Positions 47,168 through 56,366 of a stretch of 64,000 nt of DNA are shown in pieces. Origin of the DNA: Winogradskyella psychrotolerans. GTDB taxonomy: Bacteria; Bacteroidota; Bacteroidia; Flavobacteriales; Flavobacteriaceae. A program made the position numbers and the translations under genes. The notes beneath the pieces were generated by a model that saw only the letters and a list, made by a program, of their open reading frames with translations, was not told the origin of the DNA and did no database searches. The stretch spans positions 186,001 to 250,000 of the forward strand of contig NZ_JAHKPS010000028.1 in NCBI RefSeq assembly GCF_018860565.1, given 5' to 3'. Numbering within the stretch: the stretch's first letter is position 1; each line of letters begins with the position of its first letter.

Positions 47168-48118
47168 CTACTCAATAATTATCTTTTTAATTGTCGTATT
47201 TCCGTTAGCATTAATTTGTAAAAAATAAACACCGTTATTTAACATAGAAACATCTAAACGGTTATTGTTTAATCCTTTTTGAGAAAGTACGTTCTTTCCT
47301 AAAATATCATAAACCGCTACAGAAGCCACTTCTAATGTATTTGAATCTATATTAATATAATCTTTTGCTGGATTAGGATACACTTTAACCCCTTGAGCAG
47401 AGAATTCTCCTACTGATAGTGACTCATTAGTTAAAGCTACATAATCTATTCTCGTTTCTTGATCACCTGCAGACCAAGTATAACATCTTGTAATATCTTC
47501 TGGAGCATCATCACAATCATTATCATCATTAGGAGTATTTGGTCTACCTATACCTCTCGCCAAAATTGCTATACTTGTTTCATCTCCTGTATTAAACGTA
47601 AATTCAGCAAGCGTATAATCATCATTACCTGGATAAGGTTCTACAATAGTAGCTATATTATTTGCTACATTTTCTACCACAGTAATATCAGAATACCCAA
47701 ACCCATCAGATGGCACTTCTACAGGTGCAGCATAATAGGTAGGCACATAACCGTCTGTATAACCTGTTCCTTTTAAAACACGTATTTCTAATTCACTTGT
47801 TCCATCTTCACCACCACTAACTCTATAACGATACGTTAATTTATAATCTGTATTTGCTAAAACTGCAATTTCTTGATACATTAAATCGGCTTCAAAATTA
47901 TCAAATTTAATGGCATCATTACCTGGTGTTTCATCAATATTTTCAGAAGATTCCGCTTGATCTCCTAATGATTTATTCATCCATCCCGAACAAGAACAAT
48001 CACTACCAGAAATTTTAGGTATTTTATCAAAATCGGAATTCAAAACCACAGGGTCTTGAGCAAACATTGTACTACTAGCCAAAGCTAGAATAAAACTAAA
48101 AAGTAAATTTGTTTTCAT
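47168..48118 (-). CDS. T9SS-secreted protein in the alginate locus, possible glycan binding
   Basis: 316 residues. Signal peptide (LALASSTMFAQ), a Cys-containing N-terminal region (SGSDCSCSGWMNKSLGDQ), a beta-sandwich resembling carbohydrate-binding modules (YKLTYRYRVSGGEDGTSELE), and a T9SS type A domain (VKVYPNPAKDYINIDSN, ending IKKIIIE). No lyase motif. First gene of the unit ahead of PL6 and PL7, with tandem operators at its promoter, so it is co-regulated with alginate use. It may bind alginate at the surface; the exact role is unknown. Confidence 0.82.
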   Translation of the reverse strand: MKTNLLFSFILALASSTMFAQDPVVLNSDFDKIPKISGSDCSCSGWMNKSLGDQAESSENIDETPGNDAIKFDNFEADLMYQEIAVLANTDYKLTYRYRVSGGEDGTSELEIRVLKGTGYTDGYVPTYYAAPVEVPSDGFGYSDITVVENVANNIATIVEPYPGNDDYTLAEFTFNTGDETSIAILARGIGRPNTPNDDNDCDDAPEDITRCYTWSAGDQETRIDYVALTNESLSVGEFSAQGVKVYPNPAKDYINIDSNTLEVASVAVYDILGKNVLSQKGLNNNRLDVSMLNNGVYFLQINANGNTTIKKIIIE

Positions 48119-48352
48119 AATAATGTAATTTAATTGTGGTTAATATTTAATGTGTAACTTATTAAGTTTCTTTTGTTGTATTCACCTACAGGTTAAGTTT
48201 AATTTCCTATTAGAAAAATTAATATCTAATTATTAACGCCCCATTATTCATCATCTACCACAACTACATTCTTATCTAAATACAAAAAAAAAGCACTTTA
48301 GAAACAACCTATATCGAAGCTAAGTTCCACCTCATTTAATACTTTTATATTT

Positions 48353-48375
48353 TGGTAAACCAATCTGGTAAACCA
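48353..48375. promoter_or_regulatory. Two tandem TGGTAAACCA operators, 13-bp period (T9SS-PL6-PL7 unit)
   Basis: TGGTAAACCA at 48353-48362 and 48366-48375, 13 bp apart. The upstream copy overlaps two bases of the -7 element, the same register as at susC. Confidence 0.8.
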
Positions 48376-48381
48376 AAAGTA
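48374..48381 (-). promoter_or_regulatory. -7 element of the T9SS-PL6-PL7 unit
   Basis: Minus-strand TACTTTTG matches TAnnTTTG perfectly; TTTT occurs at the ideal -33 distance (48401-48404). Leader of about 250 bases to the start at 48118. Confidence 0.6.
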
Positions 48382-48570
48382 GAGATAATTTTTCACACTA
48401 AAAAAGGAATTGGGTTAATTTTGCATATAAAACGGATAATTTTCTTAAGAAAACTGATTAATCACGTTAAAAAAGCCTTTATTAAAACGTCATTAAATCT
48501 TATAATAGAAGTACAATTAGGCAGCATATTAAGAATTAAACTAACTAATTCTCAAAAAAAACAAAGTTTA

Positions 48571-48612
48571 CAAACAAAAAAAGCCTCCAACCTGTAAAAG
48601 GTTGGAGGCTTT
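48571..48612 (-). terminator. Intrinsic terminator of tRNA-Leu
   Basis: AAGCCTCCAACC (48581-48592) pairs with GGTTGGAGGCTT (48600-48611): a perfect 12-bp stem with a 7-base loop. On the minus strand it is followed by a T-rich tract, a few bases past the tRNA 3' end. Confidence 0.9.
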
Positions 48613-48616
48613 AGCG

Positions 48617-48698
48617 TACTCAAGGCGGGAATCGAACCCGCACGTCTCGCGACATTGGATTTTGAATCCAACGTGTCTACCAATTCCACCACTTGAGC
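48617..48698 (-). tRNA. tRNA-Leu (anticodon CAA)
   Basis: 82 bases. Acceptor GCTCAAG/CTTGAGT (G-U first pair), D-arm GTGGAATTGGTAGACAC typical of Leu, anticodon stem TTGGATT-CAA-AATCCAA, a class II variable arm (TGTCGCGAGACG) and the T-arm GCGGGTTCGATTCCCGC. Discriminator A; CCA is not encoded. Confidence 0.95.
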
Positions 48699-48802
48699 AA
48701 TTAAAAATAATTGGTAACTTCTAAACTGCTAATGCAATTTTGGACTGCAAAAATAGAAAATTATTTCTGTCAACCTATCAAAATTAGTAGGTTTTATCCT
48801 TT

Positions 48803-48830
48803 TTGTAGTAAAATAATTTTCTAAATTTGA
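48803..48830 (+). promoter_or_regulatory. prs promoter
   Basis: TTTG (48803-48806) and TAAATTTG (48823-48830, perfect -7) separated by 16 bases, slightly short of 19. Leader of about 40 bases. Confidence 0.55.
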
Positions 48831-48877
48831 AGCAAATAAAAAACACAACACAACACCAACCAAATAACTGATATCAA

Positions 48878-49819
48878 ATGTCATACGAAACCAAAGAAGC
48901 CAAATTTTTTGCTTGTACACAAAGCACAGACCTTGCAGAACAAATTGCAAAATCCTACGGTGTTAAACTAGGAAATGTAATTACATCTACTTATAGTGAT
49001 GGCGAATTTCAACCATCTTACGAGGAATCTATTAGAGGTACACGTGTTTTTATTATTGGATCTACGCATCCAGGACCAAAGAATTTAATGGAAATGCTTT
49101 TAATGATAGATGCAGCTAAGCGTGCTTCGGCAAGACACGTCACTGCTGTTATGCCATATTTTGGTTGGGCAAGACAAGATAGAAAAGACAAACCTAGAGT
49201 TCCTATTGCTGCAAAATTAGTAGCTAAAATGTTAGAAGCAGCTGGTGCAACACGAATTATCACTATGGATTTACATGCTGATCAAATTCAAGGATTCTTT
49301 GAAAAACCTGTAGATCATTTATTCGCTTCAACCATATTTTTACCATATTTAAAAAGCTTAAACTTAGACAACCTAACCATAGCTTCACCAGATATGGGAG
49401 GTTCAAAACGTGCCTATGCCTATTCTAAAGCATTAAAAAGCGATGTTGTTATCTGCTACAAACAACGTGCAAAAGCAAATGTTATTTCTCATATGGAACT
49501 CATTGGAGATGTTACTGGTAAAAATGTCGTTTTAGTAGATGATATGGTAGATACAGCTGGGACATTAACCAAAGCCGCAGATTTAATGATGGAACGTGGT
49601 GCTTTAAGTGTAAGAGCGATTTGTACACACCCTATTTTATCTGGTTCTGCTTATGAAAGACTTGAAGCTTCTAAACTTGAAGAATTAATTGTTACCAATT
49701 CTATTCCTTTAAAACAAGAAAGCAAAAAATTAAAAGTCTTGAGTTGTGCCGATTTATTTGCCGAAGTTATGCACCATGTACACCATAACGAATCTATTAG
49801 TAACAAATTTATAATGTAA
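48878..49819 (+). CDS. prs: Ribose-phosphate pyrophosphokinase
   Basis: 313 residues, standard length. YFGWARQDRKDKPRVPIAAK spans the flexible-loop and ATP region, MDLHADQIQGFF holds the catalytic His, and VVLVDDMVDTAGTLTKAAD is the PRPP-binding motif. It makes PRPP from ribose-5-phosphate and ATP for nucleotide, His and Trp synthesis. Followed by rplY and pth, the usual order in flavobacteria. Confidence 0.97.
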   Translation: MSYETKEAKFFACTQSTDLAEQIAKSYGVKLGNVITSTYSDGEFQPSYEESIRGTRVFIIGSTHPGPKNLMEMLLMIDAAKRASARHVTAVMPYFGWARQDRKDKPRVPIAAKLVAKMLEAAGATRIITMDLHADQIQGFFEKPVDHLFASTIFLPYLKSLNLDNLTIASPDMGGSKRAYAYSKALKSDVVICYKQRAKANVISHMELIGDVTGKNVVLVDDMVDTAGTLTKAADLMMERGALSVRAICTHPILSGSAYERLEASKLEELIVTNSIPLKQESKKLKVLSCADLFAEVMHHVHHNESISNKFIM

Positions 49820-49940
49820 ATCTAGATTTTAAGCCCTTTTCAGACGAAACTTAAGGCTGAAAAAATGCTTATTTAATTTCAAAAAAAAGTGACCTTATAA
49901 AAAATAGTCCACTAACACTAGTATTTTCATATAATATACC

Positions 49941-49948
49941 TAAATTTG
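49941..49948 (+). promoter_or_regulatory. Probable -7 element of rplY, with a start-site hairpin
   Basis: TAAATTTG is a perfect -7; no TTTG at ideal -33. A small hairpin (CCCTCA-AAA-TGAGGG, 49952-49966) follows at the likely transcript 5' end. Confidence 0.45.
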
Positions 49949-49998
49949 CAGCCCTCAAAATGAGGGAATTAAATTTTATATAAACAAACATTTTAAAA

Positions 49999-50631
49999 AT
50001 GAAATCAATTACAATTAACGGATCTCAAAGAGAAAGCGTAGGCAAAAAGGCAACGAAGGCCTTACGTAATGCTGGTCAGGTTCCTTGCGTTATATACGGA
50101 GGAGACAAAGCTTTGCATTTCTCAGCACCAGAATTAGCTTTCTCAAAACTTGTATACACACCTAACGCACACACAGTTGTGATTGCTTTAGATAACGGTG
50201 AAGAATACAATGCAGTAATGCAAGATATTCAATTTCACCCTGTAACAGACAGAATTACACACGTAGATTTCTATCAAATTTTCGAAAACAAAGCGATTAC
50301 AATGGAAATCCCTGTGAAAACAATAGGATCTTCTAAAGGTGTAATGAATGGTGGTAACTTAAGAATGCCTTACCGTAAACTTAGAGTAAAAGCTATCCCT
50401 TCTAAATTACCAGATTTTATTGAAATCGATATTACTCCATTAAAAATTGGAAGTAAATTTTATATCACTGAATTAGAAAACGAAGATTACAAATTCTTAC
50501 ACCCAGACAACACTGTTGTTTGTCAAGTAAGACGAAGCAGATTAGCTGTTGTTGATGCTGATGATGACGAAGATGAAGCAGGAGATGTACCAGCTACTGA
50601 AACTGACGATGTTGCTGCAGTAAAAGAATAG
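49999..50631 (+). CDS. rplY: 50S ribosomal protein L25, CTC type
   Basis: 210 residues with an N-terminal L25 domain ([27 protein letters not shown], a 5S rRNA-binding fold) and a C-terminal TL5/CTC beta domain ([20 protein letters not shown]). The acidic tail ([10 protein letters not shown]) is common in Bacteroidota. Binds 5S rRNA in the large subunit. Terminator follows. Confidence 0.95.
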   Translation: MKSITINGSQRESVGKKATKALRNAGQVPCVIYGGDKALHFSAPELAFSKLVYTPNAHTVVIALDNGEEYNAVMQDIQFHPVTDRITHVDFYQIFENKAITMEIPVKTIGSSKGVMNGGNLRMPYRKLRVKAIPSKLPDFIEIDITPLKIGSKFYITELENEDYKFLHPDNTVVCQVRRSRLAVVDADDDEDEAGDVPATETDDVAAVKE

Positions 50632-50653
50632 ATATTACAATTTTCAAATATTT

Positions 50654-50690
50654 AAAAAGCATTCTATTTATAGGATGCTTTTTTTATTTT
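50654..50690 (+). terminator. Terminator after rplY
   Basis: AAAAAGCATTCTA pairs with TAGGATGCTTTTT with one G-U pair, followed by a T run, about 22 bases after the rplY stop. It lies just before pth, which therefore needs read-through or its own promoter. Confidence 0.8.
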
Positions 50691-50699
50691 TACACAAAG

Positions 50700-51344
50700 A
50701 TGAAATACTCTATGTATAAACTTTTAAAAAAATGGTTTGGTTTTAGCGATAAGGCTAAACTTACAGAAGACGATATAATGAAAAAATTCTTAATTGTTGG
50801 CTTAGGAAACATTGGAGAAAAATACACCCATACCAGACACAACATTGGCTTTAAAATTCTTGATCATTTAGCTGAAACTAATGCAGTGTCCTTTGAAACT
50901 GTAAAACTAGGTGATGTTGCGACTTTAAAAATTAAAGGAAGAACCTTAATTCTTTTAAAGCCTAGCACATTTATGAATCTCAGCGGAAAAGCCATAAAAT
51001 ATTGGTTAGAAAAAGAAAAAATACCTTTAGAAAATCTACTCGTTGTAACAGATGATTTGAACCTGCCTTTTGGATCACTACGCCTTAAAACAAAAGGTAG
51101 CGACGGAGGGCACAACGGTTTAAAAGACACACAAGACAAATTACAAACCGTAAAGTATAACCGTTTTAGATTTGGTATTAGTGACGAATTTAGCAAAGGA
51201 AGGCAGGTAGATTACGTTTTAGGCGAATGGAATGAAGAGGAAAATTCTAAACTCGATGAGCGCTTAAAAATTTCCGCAGAACTTATTAAATCTTTCGCCT
51301 TAGCTGGTGTAAATACAACAATGAATCAATTTAATGGAAAATAA
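50700..51344 (+). CDS. pth: Peptidyl-tRNA hydrolase
   Basis: 214 residues from the ATG at 50700. The conserved enzyme begins at the ATG at 50778 ([16 protein letters not shown]); the 26-residue extension [20 protein letters not shown] resembles extensions seen in other flavobacterial Pth, so I keep the longer start with doubt. Catalytic His in [12 protein letters not shown], Asn in [10 protein letters not shown], and [14 protein letters not shown] then [10 protein letters not shown] are family motifs. It releases tRNA from stalled peptidyl-tRNA. Confidence 0.93.
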   Translation: MKYSMYKLLKKWFGFSDKAKLTEDDIMKKFLIVGLGNIGEKYTHTRHNIGFKILDHLAETNAVSFETVKLGDVATLKIKGRTLILLKPSTFMNLSGKAIKYWLEKEKIPLENLLVVTDDLNLPFGSLRLKTKGSDGGHNGLKDTQDKLQTVKYNRFRFGISDEFSKGRQVDYVLGEWNEEENSKLDERLKISAELIKSFALAGVNTTMNQFNGK

Positions 51345-51346
51345 AA

Positions 51347-51380
51347 AAGCTGTCTGAAAAATTATATTTTCAGACAGCTT
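51347..51380. terminator. Bidirectional terminator between pth and the metalloprotease
   Basis: AAGCTGTCTGAAAA (51347-51360) and TTTTCAGACAGCTT (51367-51380) are perfect 14-bp arms with a 6-base loop, between convergent genes. The T-rich tail is better on the minus strand. Confidence 0.88.
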
Positions 51381-51402
51381 ATACTAATTTCTACTCTGTA
51401 AG

Positions 51403-54400
51403 TTAGTTCACTACAATTTTCTTAATAATTTGATGATTTCCATCTTTAACTTTTACCAAATATATACCAGACTGTATCTGACTTAAATTTATTTGTTCAT
51501 CAACTATTTGAGTAGAGTTAAAACGTTTTTCAAAAATTCTTCTACCATTAATATCATAAACCTCAATATCAACTTTATTAGATATAGGATTACGCATTGT
51601 AATATTAAATGTTCCGTTATTAGGATTTGGATAGATATTTAAATCCGAATTAAATGTAACTTCATTTACAGATAACAAAGGAAGCACACACAATTCTAGT
51701 GTAAACTCTTCTATTGATCCTCCATCTCCATTAGCATCATCAACTACGGTTAACGTCCAATCTCCCGCTGCAGATTCTCCATATATGGCTGACAAATCAC
51801 CTTCTGGTAAAAAGCTTCCCGTAAATGGAGCTGAAGCACTAGAGATTGATGCAGAAGCCTCTCCATCAAATAAAGTATCTGTATAATTATCACCACTACC
51901 ACCATTATCTGTAGACAATTCTACAACTGTTCCACTCGGACTAGTTATTGATATATCTAAATCTGAAGCGTAAGAATGTGAAACATTTAGTAAGACATTA
52001 ACATCAGACACCAAACCAGTATTAGCAATAGAAATTGTAGAGGTATATACAACATTACCTACATTAGATATAGTAATTGGAGTATCTGTTGCTGAAGTTA
52101 TACTACATTCAAAATCACATACGTCACCTATTCCATTTTCATTTGTATCAGCTTGATCTGTATTAGCATATAAAGGACAGTTATCACTATCATTTAAAAT
52201 TGTATCACCATCAATATCGTCATCACAAACATCTCCTATACCGTCTCCATCTAAATCTGCTTGATCTGAATTTGCTGTCATTGGACAATTGTCTGAATCA
52301 TTAGGTATACCATCATTATCATCATCTGCTTGAATCACACCACATATTTCAATAGACCAACTTTCTAAATTACCTCCAATAAAAAATCCTGTATCAGACG
52401 CATTTAAAATCCAATCACCACCTGAAAGACTTCCATTTAATGCTGATAAATCTCCTTCTGGCTGAAAAGCACCTGTAAAAGGTGCCACTCCTGCAGTTAT
52501 TAATGCACCTGCCTCATTGTCAAACACAGTTCCAACATAGTCACTACCATTACCTCCATTACTTGTTGACAATGGAATTTCTGTTCCGTTTGGAGCTATT
52601 AGCTTTAAAGTAACATCTCCTACCCAATCATGAGTTACATTTACAGTTACATTTATGTCACTGATTATTGATGGTGTTGGTACATTTATAATTGAACTAA
52701 CACCTGAAGTATTAAAATCTGGAATACTTAACGGTGTATCTGCAGAATCATATAATGCACATGAAATATTTGCCGTCGTAAAGCTTGATTGCGAGTAATT
52801 CCCCAATCCACAATCATTACTACTTCTCACTCTCCAAAAATAAGAAGTAAGAACATTTAAAGTCGTAACTGTATATGTTGGGTTATCAACTGTTGATGTT
52901 GCAACAATATTAGTAAATCCTGCATCTGTAGCTACATCAATGTCATACATTGTAGCATTTGAATCTGCATCCCATGTAAAAACAGCAGCATCTGCAGGTA
53001 CATCAGTAGCCCCATTAGAAGGAGTTAATAAATTTAAAGTAGATAAATTAGAGTCATATACATTAAATTCTACTTCAGAAGTTTTAGTTATTGCACCAGA
53101 GGTACCAACCAAATTAAATGGATAATTCCCTGATGATAAAGCTCCAATACCATTAATAGTAACTGTAACCTCTGTACCATCTGCAGTTGCTGAAAATGGA
53201 GAAAAAGAGGCAGTTACACCTCCAGGTAAATCCGAAGCACTAAAAGTAGTGGTGTCAGAAAACCCTAAAAACGTATTATAAGTAAAGGTAAACACAGCAT
53301 TATCTGGCGTACAAACATCTACAGAACTTTCAGCAACATTAAGAACAAATTCTGATTCTTGAATGGTGAAGTTTGTAGGATTTATAGCGTAGAAAATATT
53401 GTTATTTCCTTCTACTTTAACTCTAACAGTTGTTGAGTCACCACCTGTAATTGGTATAGTAACATCGTGTGATCCATCATTTGGCACAGCAGTAGCCATT
53501 ACAAATGGAAATGTATAACCACCATCTGTAGACAATAAGATATTTACCGTAGGTGTATTAACAGAGCCACTGTCTGTATTAGCCACATCCCAAGTTACAG
53601 TTTGACTAGATCCTGCATCCCAAATTTCATTAGTAGTTTGAGACGTTACCACAAAAGGCCCTGAAGCATCATCAACTGTAACAGTCATCGTATCAAAATC
53701 ACTTTGAGGCGTTTGCCCAACTCCATCAGCCTCACTTCTATCCCTTATAGTGAGTGCAAAATTTAAAGTTCTCCCAACATTAGATACCGTTTCCCAAGAG
53801 GAATTATTTGCCGTTACTACTGGATTTGTTTCTGTTAATTGTCCAGAAATTACACGTTCAATAATTGGCATATAACGATCTGGTGATGTACTTGGAGGTC
53901 GCGATCTCCAAACTGCACCAGAGGTTTTATTTGGTCCAAAATTCCCAAAATTTGTTGTCCCATCGTCAATTTGCTCCCATGTATATGTTAAAACATCACT
54001 TCCATCAGCATCTGTAGCGGCTCCTTTTAAAACAAAAGCAGTTCCAACAGGTATGGTATAATCTAATCCTGCATTTGATACTGGAGGATTATTAGTAATA
54101 GGAGTACTTGTCCAACACGTTCTTACATTAAGATTATCTAATATTTGCGTAATAGAGGCATAATGAAAATATGGATCTGAATGATCTTGCACATCATTAT
54201 TACCTGTAATACCTGCATAACCCATAATTGTTGTACCACTACCTGGCTCTACATTTACACCTGTGTTTTCAGAAAAATTTGAATACGTATGGTTTGCCCC
54301 TAGTTGGTGCCCCATTTCATGTGGTACGTAATCAATATCAAAGAAATCTGACATATATGGTCCTCCATCATTGTCTGTAAATTCATGAGCAGAGAAACCG

Positions 54401-55368
54401 CTTCCTTTTTCTCCATCTACACAAACACAACCTATACAACCTGCATTTCCGTTGTTATCATCATAAGTAAATAAATGACCTATATCGTAATTTGCTTCAC
54501 CTATATTATTGGTCAATGTGGTTTGTAATTGCGAATTTAAACTACCTGTGTAAGGGTCTGAACCAGCATTTGCATATATAATTTCTTTTCCTGTAACTAA
54601 AACAAATGTTACAGCCATATCAACTTCATAGATTTCATTAACTCTATTTAAAGTTGAAACAACCTGAGCCAAAGCATCGTCTTGAGCATCACCATTACCA
54701 GCATTGCCATCGTCCCAAAAGTTAGTGTATTCACCCGTTGTTGAAATTGCAATTCTAAGAGTTCTCAATATTTGATCATTAGCATCTCTACCTGCATACT
54801 CAATAGTATCGTTTTCTATAAATACATCTTCTGTTAAACATTCAAATTCTTTTAAATTTTCAGTTCGCGCAGCTCTATTGTATAGAATATACGAAGTAGC
54901 ATCTGTTTTACTCAATGGTACTAAAAAATGCATTGGCGCATCAGGATAGGTTACCATACTTTGTAAACCTTGAGGAGTAATACTAAAACGCGCTCTTGCA
55001 CCTGGCACTCTAGTACTAAATCCTAAATATGTTTTAATATTAGGATGCTCTAGAGATAATTCTTCGGATAAAACAGGAGTTTCAACAACCATAAATTGTT
55101 CTAATTCACCTTCTAAATTAGGAAGGTAAACCTTAGTATTAGATGTCGTTGTTGTAACAGAACGCAATGGAGCATTAATTAATTGCGCTTTAAAGGTCTC
55201 TATATCTAATTGATATGTCTGATAAAATTTTTGATTAAGAGTTGAATTGCTTCCATTGGCATTCAGCTCATTTTTATTCATTTTTTTCCAATAATTCTGC
55301 TGAGCTGTTACTGAAAATATAGATAAAAATAAGGATAATGCCAAAACAAAATGTAGCTTTGTTTTCAT
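51403..55368 (-). CDS. T9SS-secreted reprolysin-like metalloprotease with two P domains
   Basis: 1321 residues. Signal peptide ([11 protein letters not shown]), propeptide-like region, then an M12-type zinc protease with [11 protein letters not shown] near residue 350 (HExxHxxGxxH) followed by the Met-turn GTTIMGYAG. Next come Ig/fibronectin-like domains, a P domain (about 870-1012, [19 protein letters not shown]), thrombospondin type 3 calcium repeats ([15 protein letters not shown]), a second P domain (about 1086-1226) and a T9SS type A sorting domain ([15 protein letters not shown], ending IKKIVVN). A secreted extracellular protease for protein degradation; substrate unknown. Divergent from ribF. 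Confidence 0.92.
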   Translation of the reverse strand: MKTKLHFVLALSLFLSIFSVTAQQNYWKKMNKNELNANGSNSTLNQKFYQTYQLDIETFKAQLINAPLRSVTTTTSNTKVYLPNLEGELEQFMVVETPVLSEELSLEHPNIKTYLGFSTRVPGARARFSITPQGLQSMVTYPDAPMHFLVPLSKTDATSYILYNRAARTENLKEFECLTEDVFIENDTIEYAGRDANDQILRTLRIAISTTGEYTNFWDDGNAGNGDAQDDALAQVVSTLNRVNEIYEVDMAVTFVLVTGKEIIYANAGSDPYTGSLNSQLQTTLTNNIGEANYDIGHLFTYDDNNGNAGCIGCVCVDGEKGSGFSAHEFTDNDGGPYMSDFFDIDYVPHEMGHQLGANHTYSNFSENTGVNVEPGSGTTIMGYAGITGNNDVQDHSDPYFHYASITQILDNLNVRTCWTSTPITNNPPVSNAGLDYTIPVGTAFVLKGAATDADGSDVLTYTWEQIDDGTTNFGNFGPNKTSGAVWRSRPPSTSPDRYMPIIERVISGQLTETNPVVTANNSSWETVSNVGRTLNFALTIRDRSEADGVGQTPQSDFDTMTVTVDDASGPFVVTSQTTNEIWDAGSSQTVTWDVANTDSGSVNTPTVNILLSTDGGYTFPFVMATAVPNDGSHDVTIPITGGDSTTVRVKVEGNNNIFYAINPTNFTIQESEFVLNVAESSVDVCTPDNAVFTFTYNTFLGFSDTTTFSASDLPGGVTASFSPFSATADGTEVTVTINGIGALSSGNYPFNLVGTSGAITKTSEVEFNVYDSNLSTLNLLTPSNGATDVPADAAVFTWDADSNATMYDIDVATDAGFTNIVATSTVDNPTYTVTTLNVLTSYFWRVRSSNDCGLGNYSQSSFTTANISCALYDSADTPLSIPDFNTSGVSSIINVPTPSIISDINVTVNVTHDWVGDVTLKLIAPNGTEIPLSTSNGGNGSDYVGTVFDNEAGALITAGVAPFTGAFQPEGDLSALNGSLSGGDWILNASDTGFFIGGNLESWSIEICGVIQADDDNDGIPNDSDNCPMTANSDQADLDGDGIGDVCDDDIDGDTILNDSDNCPLYANTDQADTNENGIGDVCDFECSITSATDTPITISNVGNVVYTSTISIANTGLVSDVNVLLNVSHSYASDLDISITSPSGTVVELSTDNGGSGDNYTDTLFDGEASASISSASAPFTGSFLPEGDLSAIYGESAAGDWTLTVVDDANGDGGSIEEFTLELCVLPLLSVNEVTFNSDLNIYPNPNNGTFNITMRNPISNKVDIEVYDINGRRIFEKRFNSTQIVDEQINLSQIQSGIYLVKVKDGNHQIIKKIVVN

Positions 55369-55433
55369 AAATGTTTGTATAAAAATTAAGATTCTTCGAA
55401 ATTAAGGTTTTTTTTTACAAATATTTGTTAAAA

Positions 55434-56366
55434 ATGAACACTTATAAAAGACAACGCTTGACTTCAATTTTAGCAAAAGTAACAACCATTGGCACCTTTG
55501 ACGGTGTACACATTGGACATCAAAAAATACTAAAACAAGTTGTAAAACTTGCTCAAGATAGTGGTCATATTCCTGTGGTATTAACCTTATTTCCACACCC
55601 TAGAATGGTGCTTCAAAAAGATGTTTCCATAAAATTACTAAACACTATTGATGAACGAATAGATTTATTAAAAGCACATGGAATAAAAGAGGTTATTGTC
55701 AAAAAATTCACTAAAGAATTTGCTAACCTTTCTGCTAAAAACTATGTAAAACAGATTTTGGTAGACGAACTCAACACCAAACAAATTGTTATTGGTTATG
55801 ACCATCACTTTGGAAAAAACCGAAATGCAAATATTAAAGACTTAAAAGAATTTGCCCAACTCTACAGTTTTAAAGTCGAAGAAATTTCTGCACAAGATAT
55901 CAAAGATGTAACCGTAAGTTCTACTAAAATTAGAAAAGCATTAAACAACGGAGAAGTTGCATTAGCAAATTCTTTTTTGGGTTACAATTATTTTATTACC
56001 GGAACTGTAATTAAAGGAAAAGGCTTAGGAAGAACTATTAATTTTCCTACTGCGAATATTCATATTAAAGAGGCTTACAAATTAATTCCTCGAGATGGTG
56101 TTTATATCGTACAATCTAAATTTGAAGGTAACACTATTTTTGGAATGATGAATATTGGCTCTAATCCAACAGTTGAAGGCAAAACACGCTCTATTGAGGT
56201 TCATTTTTTCAACTTTAAAGAGAACATCTACAATGCTAAGCTAAAAATTGAATTCCTAAAACGTCTAAGAAGTGAAGAAAAGTTTGAAAATCTTGAGGCT
56301 TTAAAAATTCAACTTAAAAAAGATATGATAGACGCTTCCGATTATATAAAAACATTAAATGAATAA
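55434..56366 (+). CDS. ribF: Bifunctional riboflavin kinase/FAD synthetase
   Basis: 310 residues from the ATG at 55434; the in-frame TTG at 55425 adds only three residues. FAD synthetase nucleotidyltransferase motif TIGTFDGVHIGHQKIL and YDHHFGKNRN; riboflavin kinase motif GKGLGRTINFPTANI with DGVYIV. It makes FMN and FAD. It ends overlapping the next ATG by 8 bases. Confidence 0.96.
   Translation: MNTYKRQRLTSILAKVTTIGTFDGVHIGHQKILKQVVKLAQDSGHIPVVLTLFPHPRMVLQKDVSIKLLNTIDERIDLLKAHGIKEVIVKKFTKEFANLSAKNYVKQILVDELNTKQIVIGYDHHFGKNRNANIKDLKEFAQLYSFKVEEISAQDIKDVTVSSTKIRKALNNGEVALANSFLGYNYFITGTVIKGKGLGRTINFPTANIHIKEAYKLIPRDGVYIVQSKFEGNTIFGMMNIGSNPTVEGKTRSIEVHFFNFKENIYNAKLKIEFLKRLRSEEKFENLEALKIQLKKDMIDASDYIKTLNE

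Larger units (their letters stand above)
48119..48616. other. Intergenic region between the alginate locus and tRNA-Leu
   Basis: About 500 bases. It holds the tandem operators and -7 element of the T9SS gene, and the tRNA terminator. An 81-codon Lys/Ile-rich frame at 48352-48597 runs through these sites and is not credible as a gene. Confidence 0.6.

Noticed and set aside
47459-47776. 105-codon ORF on the plus strand
   Set aside because: It lies antisense inside the T9SS gene, is dominated by Ile, Ser and Thr with many Cys, and reflects the codon pattern of the real gene.
48352-48597. 81-codon ORF on the plus strand near the alginate locus
   Set aside because: It runs through the tandem operators and -7 element of the T9SS gene and into the tRNA terminator, and is a Lys/Ile-rich low-complexity translation of AT-rich DNA.
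50864-51196. 110-codon ORF on the minus strand
   Set aside because: Antisense shadow of pth.
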